The notes under the pieces: generated by a model
Seen by the model: only the letters and a program-made list of their open reading frames with translations
Told to the model about the DNA's origin: nothing
Databases searched by the model: none
Shown here: one piece after another, positions 1-5,953 of the stretch
Position numbering within the stretch: the stretch's first letter is position 1
Layout: each line of letters starts with the position of its first letter
Made by a program: the position numbers and the translations under genes
NCBI GenBank assembly: GCA_002428365.1
Contig: DIVW01000036.1
Coordinates: 19,672-28,668 of the forward strand
Reading direction: 5' to 3'
Origin: Propionibacteriaceae bacterium UBA6122
Lineage (GTDB): Bacteria; Actinomycetota; Actinomycetes; Propionibacteriales; Propionibacteriaceae
Length of the DNA: 8,997 nucleotides

Positions 1-36
1 CAGCGGCGAGCCCGATTCGTTTGGGTGGCTAGCGGG

Positions 37-1608
37 TCACTTCTTGGTGCCGTCCTTGGGGTGGTAGGCGCAAGCGTCTTCCAGATCCTCGCTCTTTGGC
101 TTCTTGGACGGCGAGGCCGACGGCGAAGCTGAACCACTCGGGCTGGCCGATGTGCTCGGATCGGGGCTGGCGCTGGGTGTCGCGGTGTTCGCCGAACTGG
201 TTTCGTTCAACGACTTCTGCACCTGCGAGCGCACCTTCACCCAGTCGGGACGGCCGAACACGAAGCCGTTGTCTGGGCTCAGCACCAGGCTGCGAAGCTT
301 GGCGTTCTTGGCCCGCAGCGCCACGTCGAGAAGGGGAAGCAGCAGTTCGCGCGGAATGTTGGTCTTGATGGTTTTCTTGCCGCTCTCAGCCACTGCCTGG
401 TAGTTGGCCAAGATGGTGGCGGGGTCGGCCTGCTTGATCACCGCGTTGATCACGCAGCGCTGGCGCTCCATGCGGCTGTAGTCGTCCAGGTGGTAGCGAC
501 CACGGGCGTACCACAGGGCGTAGCCGCCGGTCAGATGCTTGTTTGGGCCGATTTCGATGTAGTCGCTGGGGGCCTGCTCGGGGTTGCTGCCACTGGCATT
601 GCGTCCGCCGATCGGCACGCGATAGTTCACGTTCACCGTGATGCCACCGATGGCGTTCATGAAGTCTTTGAAGCCGTCCATGTTGACGAAGCCGTAGTAG
701 TCGATCTTCAACCCGAGCGCGTAGCCAACCGAGACCATCATCGCTTTGGCGCCGAAGTCTTTGGTCTTGCCCAGAATGTCATTGGGTACGTGGGCAGGCA
801 CATTGCGGTACATCGCGTTCAGGAAGTACTCGGCGTTGGCGACGTTGGACGGATCGGTGAAACCGTTGGGGTAGTACTTGTGGAGCGGCGAATCGGGCGG
901 GAACGGCATCTTGGTGGCGTTGCGCGGCAGGGTGAACAACGTGGTGGCGCCGGTCTTGATGTCGACTGAGGCGACGATGATCGTGTCGGTACGGGCACCA
1001 AGCGTGCTGGCCCGCTTCGTGCCCGAGTCGCCGCCCAGCAGCAGGACGTTCACCCGGTCGGCGCCATTCCAGGGATCGGTGCCGTTTACGTTGGTGTCGC
1101 CGCCGGATTCAAAGGTGGTGCTCAAGAAGCTGGCTGAGGTGTAAGCGACGTTGGCGCTGAAGGCCAGCGGCGCTGCCACCGCGAAGGAGAGCAGGCCCAC
1201 TAGCGCGCCGCCGACGATTCGCTGCACCGCACTGGCCGGACGCGGCCGCAACGACAGGTGGGTGGAGGTGATGATGGCGATCCAGCCCAGAGCGAGCACC
1301 AGTAGCGCTGCCGCGACGCCGTACCAAAGGTTGGGGTCAGTGGCCGCAGCTTTGAGGGCGGTGGGGTTGATCATCGCGAAGATGCCAAGGCCAGCCGCGA
1401 GGGCCACCAACGCGCCGATGATGACCCCGCCAAGCACTTTGTGACCAGCTCGCCAGAGTCCGAGTCCGGGGATCACAGTGCCGGCGACAGTCCAAGCGAC
1501 GGCGCCGCCGAAACCGGGTCGCAGGTCGCCGCCACTCGTCAAATCGTCGGCGGCGAGGCGGCGCCCGCGCGATGAACCGGAGGGGTTTGTTCCGGGGGAC
1601 GTGGTCAT
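37..1608 (-). CDS. LCP family cell-wall glycopolymer ligase (LytR-CpsA-Psr)
   Basis: A membrane enzyme expected to transfer undecaprenyl-phosphate-linked glycopolymers onto peptidoglycan outside the cell. The 523-aa protein has four hydrophobic helices (about residues 36-52, 58-80, 94-115, 130-152) and then an LCP catalytic domain from about 185 to 395. Visible LCP signatures are LLLGGDSG with Asp194, ARTDT with Arg206 and Asp208, TLPRN with Arg229, and the late arginine cluster YARGRYH (Arg369, Arg371) and YSRMERQR (Arg379, Arg382), which bind the lipid pyrophosphate in characterised LCP proteins. Residues about 468-502 are a Ser/Pro/Ala-rich tail, followed by a charged end with one Cys (513). 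I start at the ATG at 1608 rather than the TTG just before it, because GAAGGG lies at a normal distance upstream. Many LCP proteins have one anchor helix, so four is at the long end. Family confidence is high; the exact polymer is unknown. Confidence 0.93.
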   Translation of the reverse strand: MTTSPGTNPSGSSRGRRLAADDLTSGGDLRPGFGGAVAWTVAGTVIPGLGLWRAGHKVLGGVIIGALVALAAGLGIFAMINPTALKAAATDPNLWYGVAAALLVLALGWIAIITSTHLSLRPRPASAVQRIVGGALVGLLSFAVAAPLAFSANVAYTSASFLSTTFESGGDTNVNGTDPWNGADRVNVLLLGGDSGTKRASTLGARTDTIIVASVDIKTGATTLFTLPRNATKMPFPPDSPLHKYYPNGFTDPSNVANAEYFLNAMYRNVPAHVPNDILGKTKDFGAKAMMVSVGYALGLKIDYYGFVNMDGFKDFMNAIGGITVNVNYRVPIGGRNASGSNPEQAPSDYIEIGPNKHLTGGYALWYARGRYHLDDYSRMERQRCVINAVIKQADPATILANYQAVAESGKKTIKTNIPRELLLPLLDVALRAKNAKLRSLVLSPDNGFVFGRPDWVKVRSQVQKSLNETSSANTATPSASPDPSTSASPSGSASPSASPSKKPKSEDLEDACAYHPKDGTKK

Positions 1609-1709
1609 CAAGAGGCCCTTCGATCAAGCTGTGACCCGCCAAGCGTAGCCGGGTGGGCCAAGATCGCCCGCCTGGGGGTCGTTGGTGGGCGGCGCCTGGG
1701 CACGGAAAG

Positions 1710-1726
1710 ACCCGCAGCCACCGGGT
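1710..1726 (-). terminator. Possible weak terminator after the PH-domain gene
   Basis: On the minus strand a 5-bp stem (ACCCG / CGGGT, 7-nt loop) lies 18 nt past the stop of the PH-domain gene and is followed by CTTTC. The stem is short and the T run has only three bases, so this is a weak call. The rest of the 136-nt gap up to the LCP start must also hold the LCP promoter, for which I see no convincing box pair. Confidence 0.25.
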
Positions 1727-1744
1727 GGGGGGTGCTTCAGGACC

Positions 1745-2464
1745 TCAGTCGTCCGACGGGTCGGGCAATCGCACCGTCTGTTCGGAGTCGCTGAGGAACT
1801 CGTTGATGCGTTCCTGCCAGGGGAACTCGGTCGGCACGCTGGGCGCCGAGGCGTCGGCGGTCGGGGTGGTGGGCGCCAGCCGAACCGACTCGTCGCTACT
1901 GGGTTCGGTGGCTGGTTGCTGTTTGGCGGCGGCCAGACTCTTGGTGGCCGCTTTGCGGCCAAACATGGTGCCCAGCAGCGTCCGATACAGCTGGTCGGGG
2001 CTGGGAATGAAAGTAACCGAGCGCAGCGCCTGCTCCTGGCCGGCCGATTCCAGCACGAACTCGCCATAACCGAACAGCTGACCCATCGGGGAACGGGCGT
2101 AGCTCATGTCAGTCACCTTCTCCAGCGGCATCATCGCCACCTTGCGGGTGATTAGGCCGTGAATCAGCACTAGTCGGCGGTGAGTGGCGCCGAACCAGGA
2201 ATCTCGCCACTCGATCACCAGATAGATGCCGCGGGCCAGCACCACCAGCCACAGGATGAAAACGATATTGGCTGCATCAGCGAACTTCTGGCCGAGCGTC
2301 CAGGCCAAGGCGACCATCACGATCCCCGAGCCGACCGTGGTCAGGATCGGTTCGGCGAGGGTAATCCAGTGCTTGCGGACGACGAAAACCAGGGCTTCCT
2401 CGTCAGGAACCAGGTATTTCTCTAGGCTCCGCCTGCCCTCTTCGGGCAGCCACTGCCCAGGCAC
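1745..2464 (-). CDS. PH domain-containing membrane protein (bPH_2 / YdbS-like)
   Basis: A 239-aa inner-membrane protein of unknown exact role. Two hydrophobic helices (about residues 37-58 and 63-85) are followed by a bacterial pleckstrin-homology domain at about 87-165. The bPH_2 pattern is clear: WFGATHRRLVLIHGLITRKV, then MPLEKVTDMSY, then LFGYGEFVLESAG, then a strand ending in the helix PDQLYRTLL. The N-terminal part with a PDE motif and VVRKHW is also typical of this family. Residues about 172-239 form a polar Ala/Pro/Thr/Asp-rich tail that is probably disordered. The GTG start at 2464 follows the TGA of the small upstream gene with no base between, so the two are very likely cotranscribed and translationally coupled. 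Family assignment is firm; substrate and pathway are not known. Confidence 0.88.
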   Translation of the reverse strand: MPGQWLPEEGRRSLEKYLVPDEEALVFVVRKHWITLAEPILTTVGSGIVMVALAWTLGQKFADAANIVFILWLVVLARGIYLVIEWRDSWFGATHRRLVLIHGLITRKVAMMPLEKVTDMSYARSPMGQLFGYGEFVLESAGQEQALRSVTFIPSPDQLYRTLLGTMFGRKAATKSLAAAKQQPATEPSSDESVRLAPTTPTADASAPSVPTEFPWQERINEFLSDSEQTVRLPDPSDD

Positions 2465-2632
2465 TCAGCCTGCTAAGGAGGCGAAGAACTTCCCGAAGCC
2501 TTCGACAGTGCTGTAAAGCAGGTCCCAGATGGACTTGATCACATTGGCGGCACGCTCGGGATCGCGCACGACTGCATAGACCAGGAAGATCACCACCAAG
2601 ACGATCAGGATGGTCTTTAGCTTCGCAGGCAT
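2465..2632 (-). CDS. Small single-pass membrane protein (55 aa), hypothetical
   Basis: A short protein of unknown function. After MPAKLK comes a strong transmembrane segment (about residues 7-22), then a charged turn RDPERA and an amphipathic helix with a hydrophobic end (about 28-54). The upstream in-frame TTG at 2656 would add eight residues, but the ATG at 2632 has GAGGGGG about five bases before it and is preferred. Its stop codon directly abuts the GTG of the PH-domain gene, so it is the first gene of that pair. Small one-helix proteins beside membrane PH-domain genes are common in actinobacteria, and a partner or stabilising role is a guess. Confidence 0.7.
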   Translation of the reverse strand: MPAKLKTILIVLVVIFLVYAVVRDPERAANVIKSIWDLLYSTVEGFGKFFASLAG

Positions 2633-2650
2633 GGCACCCCCTCGAGGTCG
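2626..2650 (-). promoter_or_regulatory. Ribosome binding site that decides the start of the 55-aa gene
   Basis: On the minus strand the run GAGGGGG is followed by TGCC and then ATG. This purine-rich site favours the ATG at 2632 over the upstream TTG at 2656. Confidence 0.55.
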
Positions 2651-2722
2651 CGACAAATGGCGGTTCGGAACACGCCACCAACTTGGACCCTACCCAGGCT
2701 GGGCAGCCTCGGTGTATCGACA

Positions 2723-2748
2723 CGCCGCCGCGAGACGCTGCGGCGGCG
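2723..2748. repeat. GC-rich inverted repeat (9-bp perfect arms, 8-nt loop)
   Basis: CGCCGCCGC and GCGGCGGCG flank the loop GAGACGCT in the gap between the MarR stop (2798) and the small membrane-protein gene. It lies about 50 nt downstream of the MarR stop on the minus strand, so it could end or stabilise that transcript. There is no T run on either side, so it is not a standard intrinsic terminator. No other feature is visible in this 165-nt gap. Confidence 0.45.
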
Positions 2749-2797
2749 ATTCCGGGGCGGCGGGGCGGCGGGCACTGGGTAACAGTTCGCCTCGTCC

Positions 2798-3247
2798 TCA
2801 GCGGGGATCGATTTTGGCGAGCAATGTGGTGAATCGGCCGCGCTCCTGGCCGAGAGCGGCGAAGAAGTCGCGGTCGCATGCTTCGACAGCGATGACGGCC
2901 TGGTTCGCCAACGTCCGTCCGGCCTGAGTGGGGGCGAGCAGGCGCGCGCGTCCGTCGGTGGGGTGGGGCCTGCGCTCGATCAGGCCCTTGTTTTCCAGGG
3001 CGCGCAGTACTTGAGAGGTCATCATCGGGTCAGTGCCGGCGTGGTGGGCCAGTTGCTGCTGAGTCGGCGAATCGGTGCCCAGCCAGGTGAGCGAGGCCAG
3101 CAGGACGAACTGCACGTGGGTGAGGCCGAAGGTCCGCAGCGCCTGCCGCTGGGCGGCCTGCCAGGCGTTGGTGACCCGCCACAGGACTAATCCAGTGCTG
3201 TCGTCGGCATTGGCGAACTCGGTGCGCAGGCCGTGGTTCTCGCTCAT
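2798..3247 (-). CDS. MarR family transcriptional regulator
   Basis: A 149-aa winged helix-turn-helix repressor expected to bind DNA as a dimer and respond to a small ligand. The domain is complete: an N-terminal dimerisation helix (LVLWRVTNAWQAAQRQAL), then TQQQLAHHAG and DPMMTSQVLRALENKG as the HTH and recognition helix, then the wing IERRPHPTDGRARLLAPT with the typical D-x-R turn, then a C-terminal dimerisation helix. I place the start at the ATG at 3247. A TTG at 3283 would add 12 residues and overlap the upstream gene. The ATG lies 19 nt after the stop of the SRPBCC gene, so both are probably on one transcript. A likely operator is the palindrome at 3695-3712 in front of the first gene, which would give autoregulation. 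Which genes it controls beyond its own unit is unknown. Confidence 0.88.
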   Translation of the reverse strand: MSENHGLRTEFANADDSTGLVLWRVTNAWQAAQRQALRTFGLTHVQFVLLASLTWLGTDSPTQQQLAHHAGTDPMMTSQVLRALENKGLIERRPHPTDGRARLLAPTQAGRTLANQAVIAVEACDRDFFAALGQERGRFTTLLAKIDPR

Positions 3248-3266
3248 GTGCTCATCGTTGCGGGCA

Positions 3267-3689
3267 TCAGGGCTGGGACTCAACCAGGGTCACCAGCCGG
3301 TTCAGTGCTGCCGGGACTGATTCGAGGAACCCAGCGCCCAGGATGCCAGCCCATAGCCGGGCCAGTGGGCCGGTCAGGGTCACTTGGGCGGTGAGGTGGG
3401 TGCGTCCGTTTATCACCTCGGCGAGGTGCTGAAAGGTCAGGGTTGCGCCCAGCAGTTTGCTGGTGTCGGTGTACTCGCGGTCTGGAGTCAAGACGCTGAT
3501 TGTGAAGGGCGTCTTTGGTCCACCCTTCGGTTTGAGCACGCCGGAGGCACCCAGTGTGGCCGGGCCGTCGAGCCGGACCCATTCGGTGTCGGTATCCCAG
3601 TCGGTCCAGGTGTTGTGGTCGATCCAGCGAGCGAAGAAGGCCGACGGCGAGGCCGTCGAAGTGGCTTGGGCTGAGGCAAGTGCAATCAT
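3267..3689 (-). CDS. SRPBCC / polyketide cyclase-like protein
   Basis: A 140-aa soluble protein of the START/Bet v1-like helix-grip fold, which holds small hydrophobic ligands. The pattern fits small Polyketide_cyc2-type proteins: the helix AFFARWIDHNTWTDWD, the strand EWVRLDGPATLGASGVLKP, then VLTPDREYTDTS and alternating beta strands to the long C-terminal helix LESVPAALNRLVTLVES. Length is normal for the family. The ATG at 3689 has no good ribosome binding site; the probable -10 box sits so close that the message may be leaderless. The MarR gene follows 19 nt downstream, so the pair may form a ligand-sensing or detoxification unit. Ligand and reaction are unknown, and family members need not be enzymes. 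Confidence 0.8.
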   Translation of the reverse strand: MIALASAQATSTASPSAFFARWIDHNTWTDWDTDTEWVRLDGPATLGASGVLKPKGGPKTPFTISVLTPDREYTDTSKLLGATLTFQHLAEVINGRTHLTAQVTLTGPLARLWAGILGAGFLESVPAALNRLVTLVESQP

Positions 3690-3694
3690 GTAGG

Positions 3695-3712
3695 TAGTAT
3701 GTGCGCATACTA
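3695..3712. promoter_or_regulatory. Palindromic operator candidate for the MarR regulator
   Basis: TAGTATG and CATACTA form perfect 7-bp arms around a 4-nt centre (TGCG). Size and symmetry suit a MarR dimer. It lies 6 nt before the ATG of the SRPBCC gene and covers the likely -10 box, so binding would block transcription of the SRPBCC-MarR unit. The link to this MarR protein is inferred from position. Confidence 0.6.
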
Positions 3713-3724
3713 AAACGAGCGCAA
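3696..3724 (-). promoter_or_regulatory. Probable leaderless promoter of the SRPBCC-MarR unit
   Basis: On the minus strand, TTGCGC (3724-3719) and CATACT (3701-3696) are 17 nt apart. Transcription would begin at or within a base or two of the ATG at 3689. This fits the absence of a ribosome binding site and the leaderless mRNAs common in actinobacteria. The boxes match consensus only in part. Confidence 0.4.
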
Positions 3725-3781
3725 GTGGAATCTCTGCGACTCCGGCGTGGCGGTGGGCTGCCCCGGGCCCGCGGCGCGCTT

Positions 3782-3811
3782 TTGCTGCACGGGACGCTCG
3801 GCTTGTAGGCT
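3782..3811 (+). promoter_or_regulatory. Promoter of tRNA-Ser
   Basis: TTGCTG (3782-3787) and TAGGCT (3806-3811) are separated by 18 nt. Transcription would begin about six bases before the tRNA 5' end at 3824, which suits a tRNA with a short leader. It points away from the SRPBCC promoter, and the 134-nt gap serves both. Confidence 0.5.
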
Positions 3812-3823
3812 GTCGGCGGTCTT

Positions 3824-3915
3824 GGAGGTGTCGCCTAGCCCGGTTTATGGCGCCCGCCTGCTAAGCGGGTTGAGGATAAAACCTCTCGCGAGTTCAAATC
3901 TCGCCACCTCCGCCA
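3824..3915 (+). tRNA. tRNA-Ser (anticodon GCT)
   Basis: A complete class II tRNA that reads AGC and AGT codons. The acceptor stem GGAGGTG (3824-3830) pairs fully with CACCTCC (3905-3911). The D stem is GCC/GGC (3833-3835, 3849-3851). The anticodon stem CCCGC/GCGGG (3853-3857, 3865-3869) holds the loop CTGCTAA with GCT at 3860-3862. The long variable arm pairs GAGG with CCTC (3872-3875, 3882-3885), as expected for serine. The T stem GCGAG/CTCGC encloses TTCAAAT. The discriminator is G3912, and CCA is encoded at 3913-3915. tRNA-Ser 3' ends are common integration sites, and the conjugation remnant downstream fits this. I did not find a second copy of the 3' end in the window. Confidence 0.96.
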
Positions 3916-3925
3916 CGACTTGGGG

Positions 3926-3963
3926 AAACGCCCCTTCCGAGCAGTCCTCGGGAGGGGCGTTTT
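3926..3963 (+). terminator. Intrinsic terminator of tRNA-Ser
   Basis: Two 16-nt arms (3926-3941 and 3947-3962) pair along their whole length with one T-G wobble, around the 5-nt loop CAGTC. Four T residues (3960-3963) close the hairpin. It begins 10 nt after the encoded CCA and is the strongest terminator in the window. Confidence 0.85.
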
Positions 3964-3979
3964 CGGCCTTCGAGGCGGG

Positions 3980-4003
3980 TTCAGTCTCAGTTTCAGTCTC
4001 AGT
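3980..4003. repeat. Perfect 12-bp tandem duplication
   Basis: TTCAGTCTCAGT occurs twice in a row, itself built from near-identical 6-bp units (TCAGTC, TCAGTT). It lies 16 nt after the tRNA terminator and before the coupling-protein remnant. It may mark the element junction or be simple-sequence decay. Confidence 0.7.
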
Positions 4004-4123
4004 TGGTGTCCGCCCGAGGATCTTCGGCGCTGTTCGGGCTTGTTCGGAAGCGCCCGGCGTGCAGGAGGCGGCACCACGTTGCAACTCGGCCAACGCGGCG
4101 GACGCTCCGCCTCGGGCGATGAC

Positions 4124-4375
4124 ATGCTCATCCTCCGGCCCGAGGAGATCCGCCAACTCCCCGAACGTCACGCCCTCATCGTCGCCGAGAACACGCCACC
4201 TATCATCGCCAAGCTCAGCCGCTGCATCGACGGCAAGCCCGGACAGTCGCTCCTTGCGCAAAAGGCCGGGGTGAGGCGCCGAGTCGCCGCTCACCACGCC
4301 TCCCAGCCGAGTCAGGACGCCCGCGCCATCGCAGCGTTGGCGGCGGCGCGCAAACATGCCCTCGTCGACGAATGA
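4124..4375 (+). pseudogene. Truncated VirD4/TraG-type conjugative coupling protein (C-terminal stub)
   Basis: Only the end of a type IV secretion coupling ATPase remains. Intact proteins of this family have several hundred residues with Walker A and B motifs, all missing here. The 83 residues from the first usable ATG begin with LILRPEEIRQLPERHALIV, then ENTPPIIAKLSRC. This matches the segment near the C-terminus of TraG/VirD4 proteins, where a prolyl-glutamyl helix start is followed by a strand and a P-P-I pair. The rest is an Ala/Arg-rich tail. The reading frame stays open upstream to about position 3920, but there it crosses the tRNA terminator and the tandem repeat and shows no family motifs, so that part is not coding sequence of this gene. 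Its TGA overlaps the ATG of the next gene. The family call is from motif memory and needs a profile search. Confidence 0.6.
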
Positions 4376-5001
4376 CCGCCATGGGTAACGAACCACTCGT
4401 CCAGCCGTTCCCGATGCCGACCAGCGAGCGCCTCCGCGTCGCCTATTGGGATCTGTACCTGTCCGATGAGGGCACCGATGCCCAGAAGGATCGCCTCGGC
4501 GAAGTCGCGCTCCTACCCCGACCTTGGGACATCGCCTCCTGCCCCGATCCTGACCTGCGTCGCGACGTGTGGGAGTGGTACGAGGCCGTAGTGACCTGGT
4601 TCAACCATGAATACGTCTGGGACCCAGCCGCTGGCATGATCCCGCCCTGCTGGCCGCAGCATCCCCACCTCGTCCACGAGATCGGCGTGCTCGCCGACCA
4701 ACGCCGGATGATCGCCCAGGCTCACAGCAGCAACAGCCTCGAGGAGTGGCACCGTTACAGCGTCCCCGCCTTCCTCGACCGCCTCCACGAACGTGTGAAA
4801 CAGCATTGCGACGACCACCACCAGCCCTGGCCTTCTAAGGCAAGGTTCTCCCGTCACTCGGCGGACTTGGAGCGTCGGTCAGTTCAGTACGACTCCGAGG
4901 CGGTGGCTGATGCCGAGCCGCGACTCGTCGAGCCGGTGCTGCGACTGGTCGATAGAGAGACTGGACGCCCCATCAACCCGGAGACGGGCGAAGTGACCTG
5001 A
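4372..5001 (+). CDS. Conjugative-element-associated protein, DUF4913-like
   Basis: A 209-aa soluble protein of unknown function. The core at about residues 66-146 carries VWEWYEAVVTWFNHEY, then IPPCWPQHPHLVHEIGVL and EEWHRYSVPAFLDRL, ending in C146. The pattern of a Trp-rich helix, a CWPxHP motif and an EWH-helix resembles DUF4913 and related proteins encoded beside coupling-protein genes in actinobacterial plasmids and integrative elements. The Asp/Glu-rich C-terminal tail ends with GRPINPETGEVT. The start at 4372 overlaps the preceding stop as ATGA; a second ATG at 4381 (residue 4) is equally possible. C-ending codons dominate, unlike the operon that follows. It looks intact although its upstream partner is truncated. 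The DUF assignment is tentative; the mobile-element association is more secure. Confidence 0.65.
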   Translation: MTAMGNEPLVQPFPMPTSERLRVAYWDLYLSDEGTDAQKDRLGEVALLPRPWDIASCPDPDLRRDVWEWYEAVVTWFNHEYVWDPAAGMIPPCWPQHPHLVHEIGVLADQRRMIAQAHSSNSLEEWHRYSVPAFLDRLHERVKQHCDDHHQPWPSKARFSRHSADLERRSVQYDSEAVADAEPRLVEPVLRLVDRETGRPINPETGEVT

Positions 5002-5227
5002 ATACCCGAACAGCTGGACGCCCATAGGGAGGCCCGAGTTGGAGCTGAGCAGCCCCCGGCAAACGGGACCCGCGCGAGACGCTTGGCCGGGCGCTGTGTG
5101 GGGTGCGAGAGCACCTGTTTCCGGGCCGCAATCAAACACGCGACGAAATTCTGTGGAAACGCTGTTCTTAGGCGCGTTGACGCGATAGCGTGCGCGTGGT
5201 TCACCCCCTCAGTCTGGAGACAAAGCC
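5002..5227. other. Intergenic gap before the lipoprotein operon
   Basis: These 226 nt contain no supported gene on either strand. Open frames on the minus strand here run through into coding sequence on both sides and have no family signature. A TTGACG box lies at 5177-5182 and a TAGCGT box at 5186-5191, but neither has a convincing partner at normal spacing, so the operon promoter is probably here and not resolved. No copy of the tRNA-Ser 3' end is seen. Confidence 0.5.
5216..5220 (+). promoter_or_regulatory. Ribosome binding site of the lipoprotein gene
   Basis: GGAGA sits seven nt before the ATG at 5228. It is the reason for keeping this start although it gives an unusually long N-terminal stretch before the signal helix. 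Confidence 0.65.
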
Positions 5228-5953
5228 ATGCGCACCCCGACGCCACCCGGAACCCGACCCCCCAGCGCTGAACCGTTGCGGCGAGGTTCGCACATTTCCC
5301 GAACACCCCACAGGAAGCGTCTGACCGCGTCGCGTTTCGGGCGTAGCGCAGTTGGCTTCCTCCTGCTTGGCCTCTTGGCTGGTTGTGTGGTTACGCCGCC
5401 GACGATGGCGGAGGTGTTGGATGGGCAGGCTACGGCTGAGGTGAGGTTGGCGGCGATTGGTCGGGTTGAACAGTGGCCGCAGGGGTTGTCGGTTCCTGGT
5501 GTGACGTTGGTGGCCAGGCAGACCTACACCGAGTGCAGGGAGGGCCAGAACAACTGGAAGGTGAAGGACGGCTATCGGTTGAAGTGCAGCGCGCATTCAA
5601 CGGTCTATCTCGGCTGGGATGGGGACTATGCCTCCGGCCGCGACGCGATGCTGGCGGGGATGGCGAGCTTCTGCGTGGTTGACGGTCGAGGGTACGTGGA
5701 CGACCACATCCCAATTGCAGAGACGGTGTTGGGGCCGAACTATTCCTGTCCGGGCGGTCTGGTGGGTCGTTCGCGCCTCCTGAGTGGTCATGCGACGGAG
5801 GTGTTGGTCACCCCTGAAAAGTGGGGAAATAGCTTCAGTGAGAAGCGTTGGGTTGCCGGGCCGCAGGGTGCGGCGTTGTTGGAGAAGTTGAGGAGCCGTA
5901 GGTGGTTGTTCGCGATGGACGTGAGTTCGGTCTTCTTCCAGGACACACCGTGA
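5228..5953 (+). CDS. Putative lipoprotein of unknown family, coupled to the VWD exoprotein
   Basis: A 241-aa protein with a basic N-terminus (about 40 residues, Arg/Pro-rich), a hydrophobic helix (about 41-50) and a lipobox LLAGC with Cys53, so it should be lipid-anchored on the outer face of the membrane. The mature part has Cys at 103, 120, 149 and 174, which could form two disulfides, within TECREGQNNWK, YRLKCSAH, SFCVVDG and NYSCPGG. No domain is recognised. The C-terminus ends in WLFAMDVSSVFFQDTP. The stop overlaps the GTG of the large secreted protein, so the two are made together and may act together, for example as a membrane anchor, inhibitor or folding factor. That role is inferred from position only. 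Codons ending in G or T (GTG, TTG, GGT) are frequent, unlike the minus-strand genes. The 40-residue lead is long for a lipoprotein signal, but no good later start is visible. Confidence 0.75.
   Translation: MRTPTPPGTRPPSAEPLRRGSHISRTPHRKRLTASRFGRSAVGFLLLGLLAGCVVTPPTMAEVLDGQATAEVRLAAIGRVEQWPQGLSVPGVTLVARQTYTECREGQNNWKVKDGYRLKCSAHSTVYLGWDGDYASGRDAMLAGMASFCVVDGRGYVDDHIPIAETVLGPNYSCPGGLVGRSRLLSGHATEVLVTPEKWGNSFSEKRWVAGPQGAALLEKLRSRRWLFAMDVSSVFFQDTP
5940..5952 (+). promoter_or_regulatory. Ribosome binding site and coupled GTG start
   Basis: AGGA (5940-5943) is six nt before the GTG at 5950, whose last two bases begin the TGA of the lipoprotein gene. This GTGA overlap indicates translational coupling. 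Confidence 0.6.

Larger units (their letters stand above)
4018..5001 (+). mobile_element. Remnant of an integrative conjugative element beside tRNA-Ser
   Basis: The segment holds a C-terminal stub of a VirD4/TraG coupling protein and an overlapping gene of a kind found with conjugation genes in actinobacteria. It lies directly downstream of a tRNA-Ser gene, a typical site for tyrosine-integrase elements. No integrase, relaxase, replication gene or second att copy is visible, so the element is either decayed or continues outside the window. The left edge is placed roughly, after the tandem repeat, and the right edge at the stop of the second gene. The plus-strand direction, with the C-terminus of the coupling protein retained, implies that the left part of the element was deleted. 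Confidence 0.5.

Noticed and set aside
1..36. Gene at the left edge
   Set aside because: Only 36 nt lie past the LCP stop, too few to support any call.
490..969. Plus-strand open frame of 159 codons opposite the LCP gene
   Set aside because: It lies wholly antisense to the LCP catalytic domain, with Val/Asp/Arg-rich composition typical of a shadow frame in GC-rich DNA.
3280..3708. Alternative minus-strand frame beginning MRTYYLHD over the SRPBCC gene
   Set aside because: It is rich in Arg, Pro and His with no domain pattern, while the frame starting at 3689 reads as a proper SRPBCC protein.
3845..4396. Minus-strand open frame of 183 codons over the tRNA and element remnant
   Set aside because: It runs through most of the tRNA-Ser gene and its terminator and shows no family motif. 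Its Thr-Glu repeat is only the antisense of the 12-bp tandem duplication.
3888..5227. Second attachment-site copy of the tRNA-Ser 3' end
   Set aside because: I looked for the T-arm and acceptor sequence downstream and found only chance short matches such as CGCCACCT near 4196, too short to call an att site.
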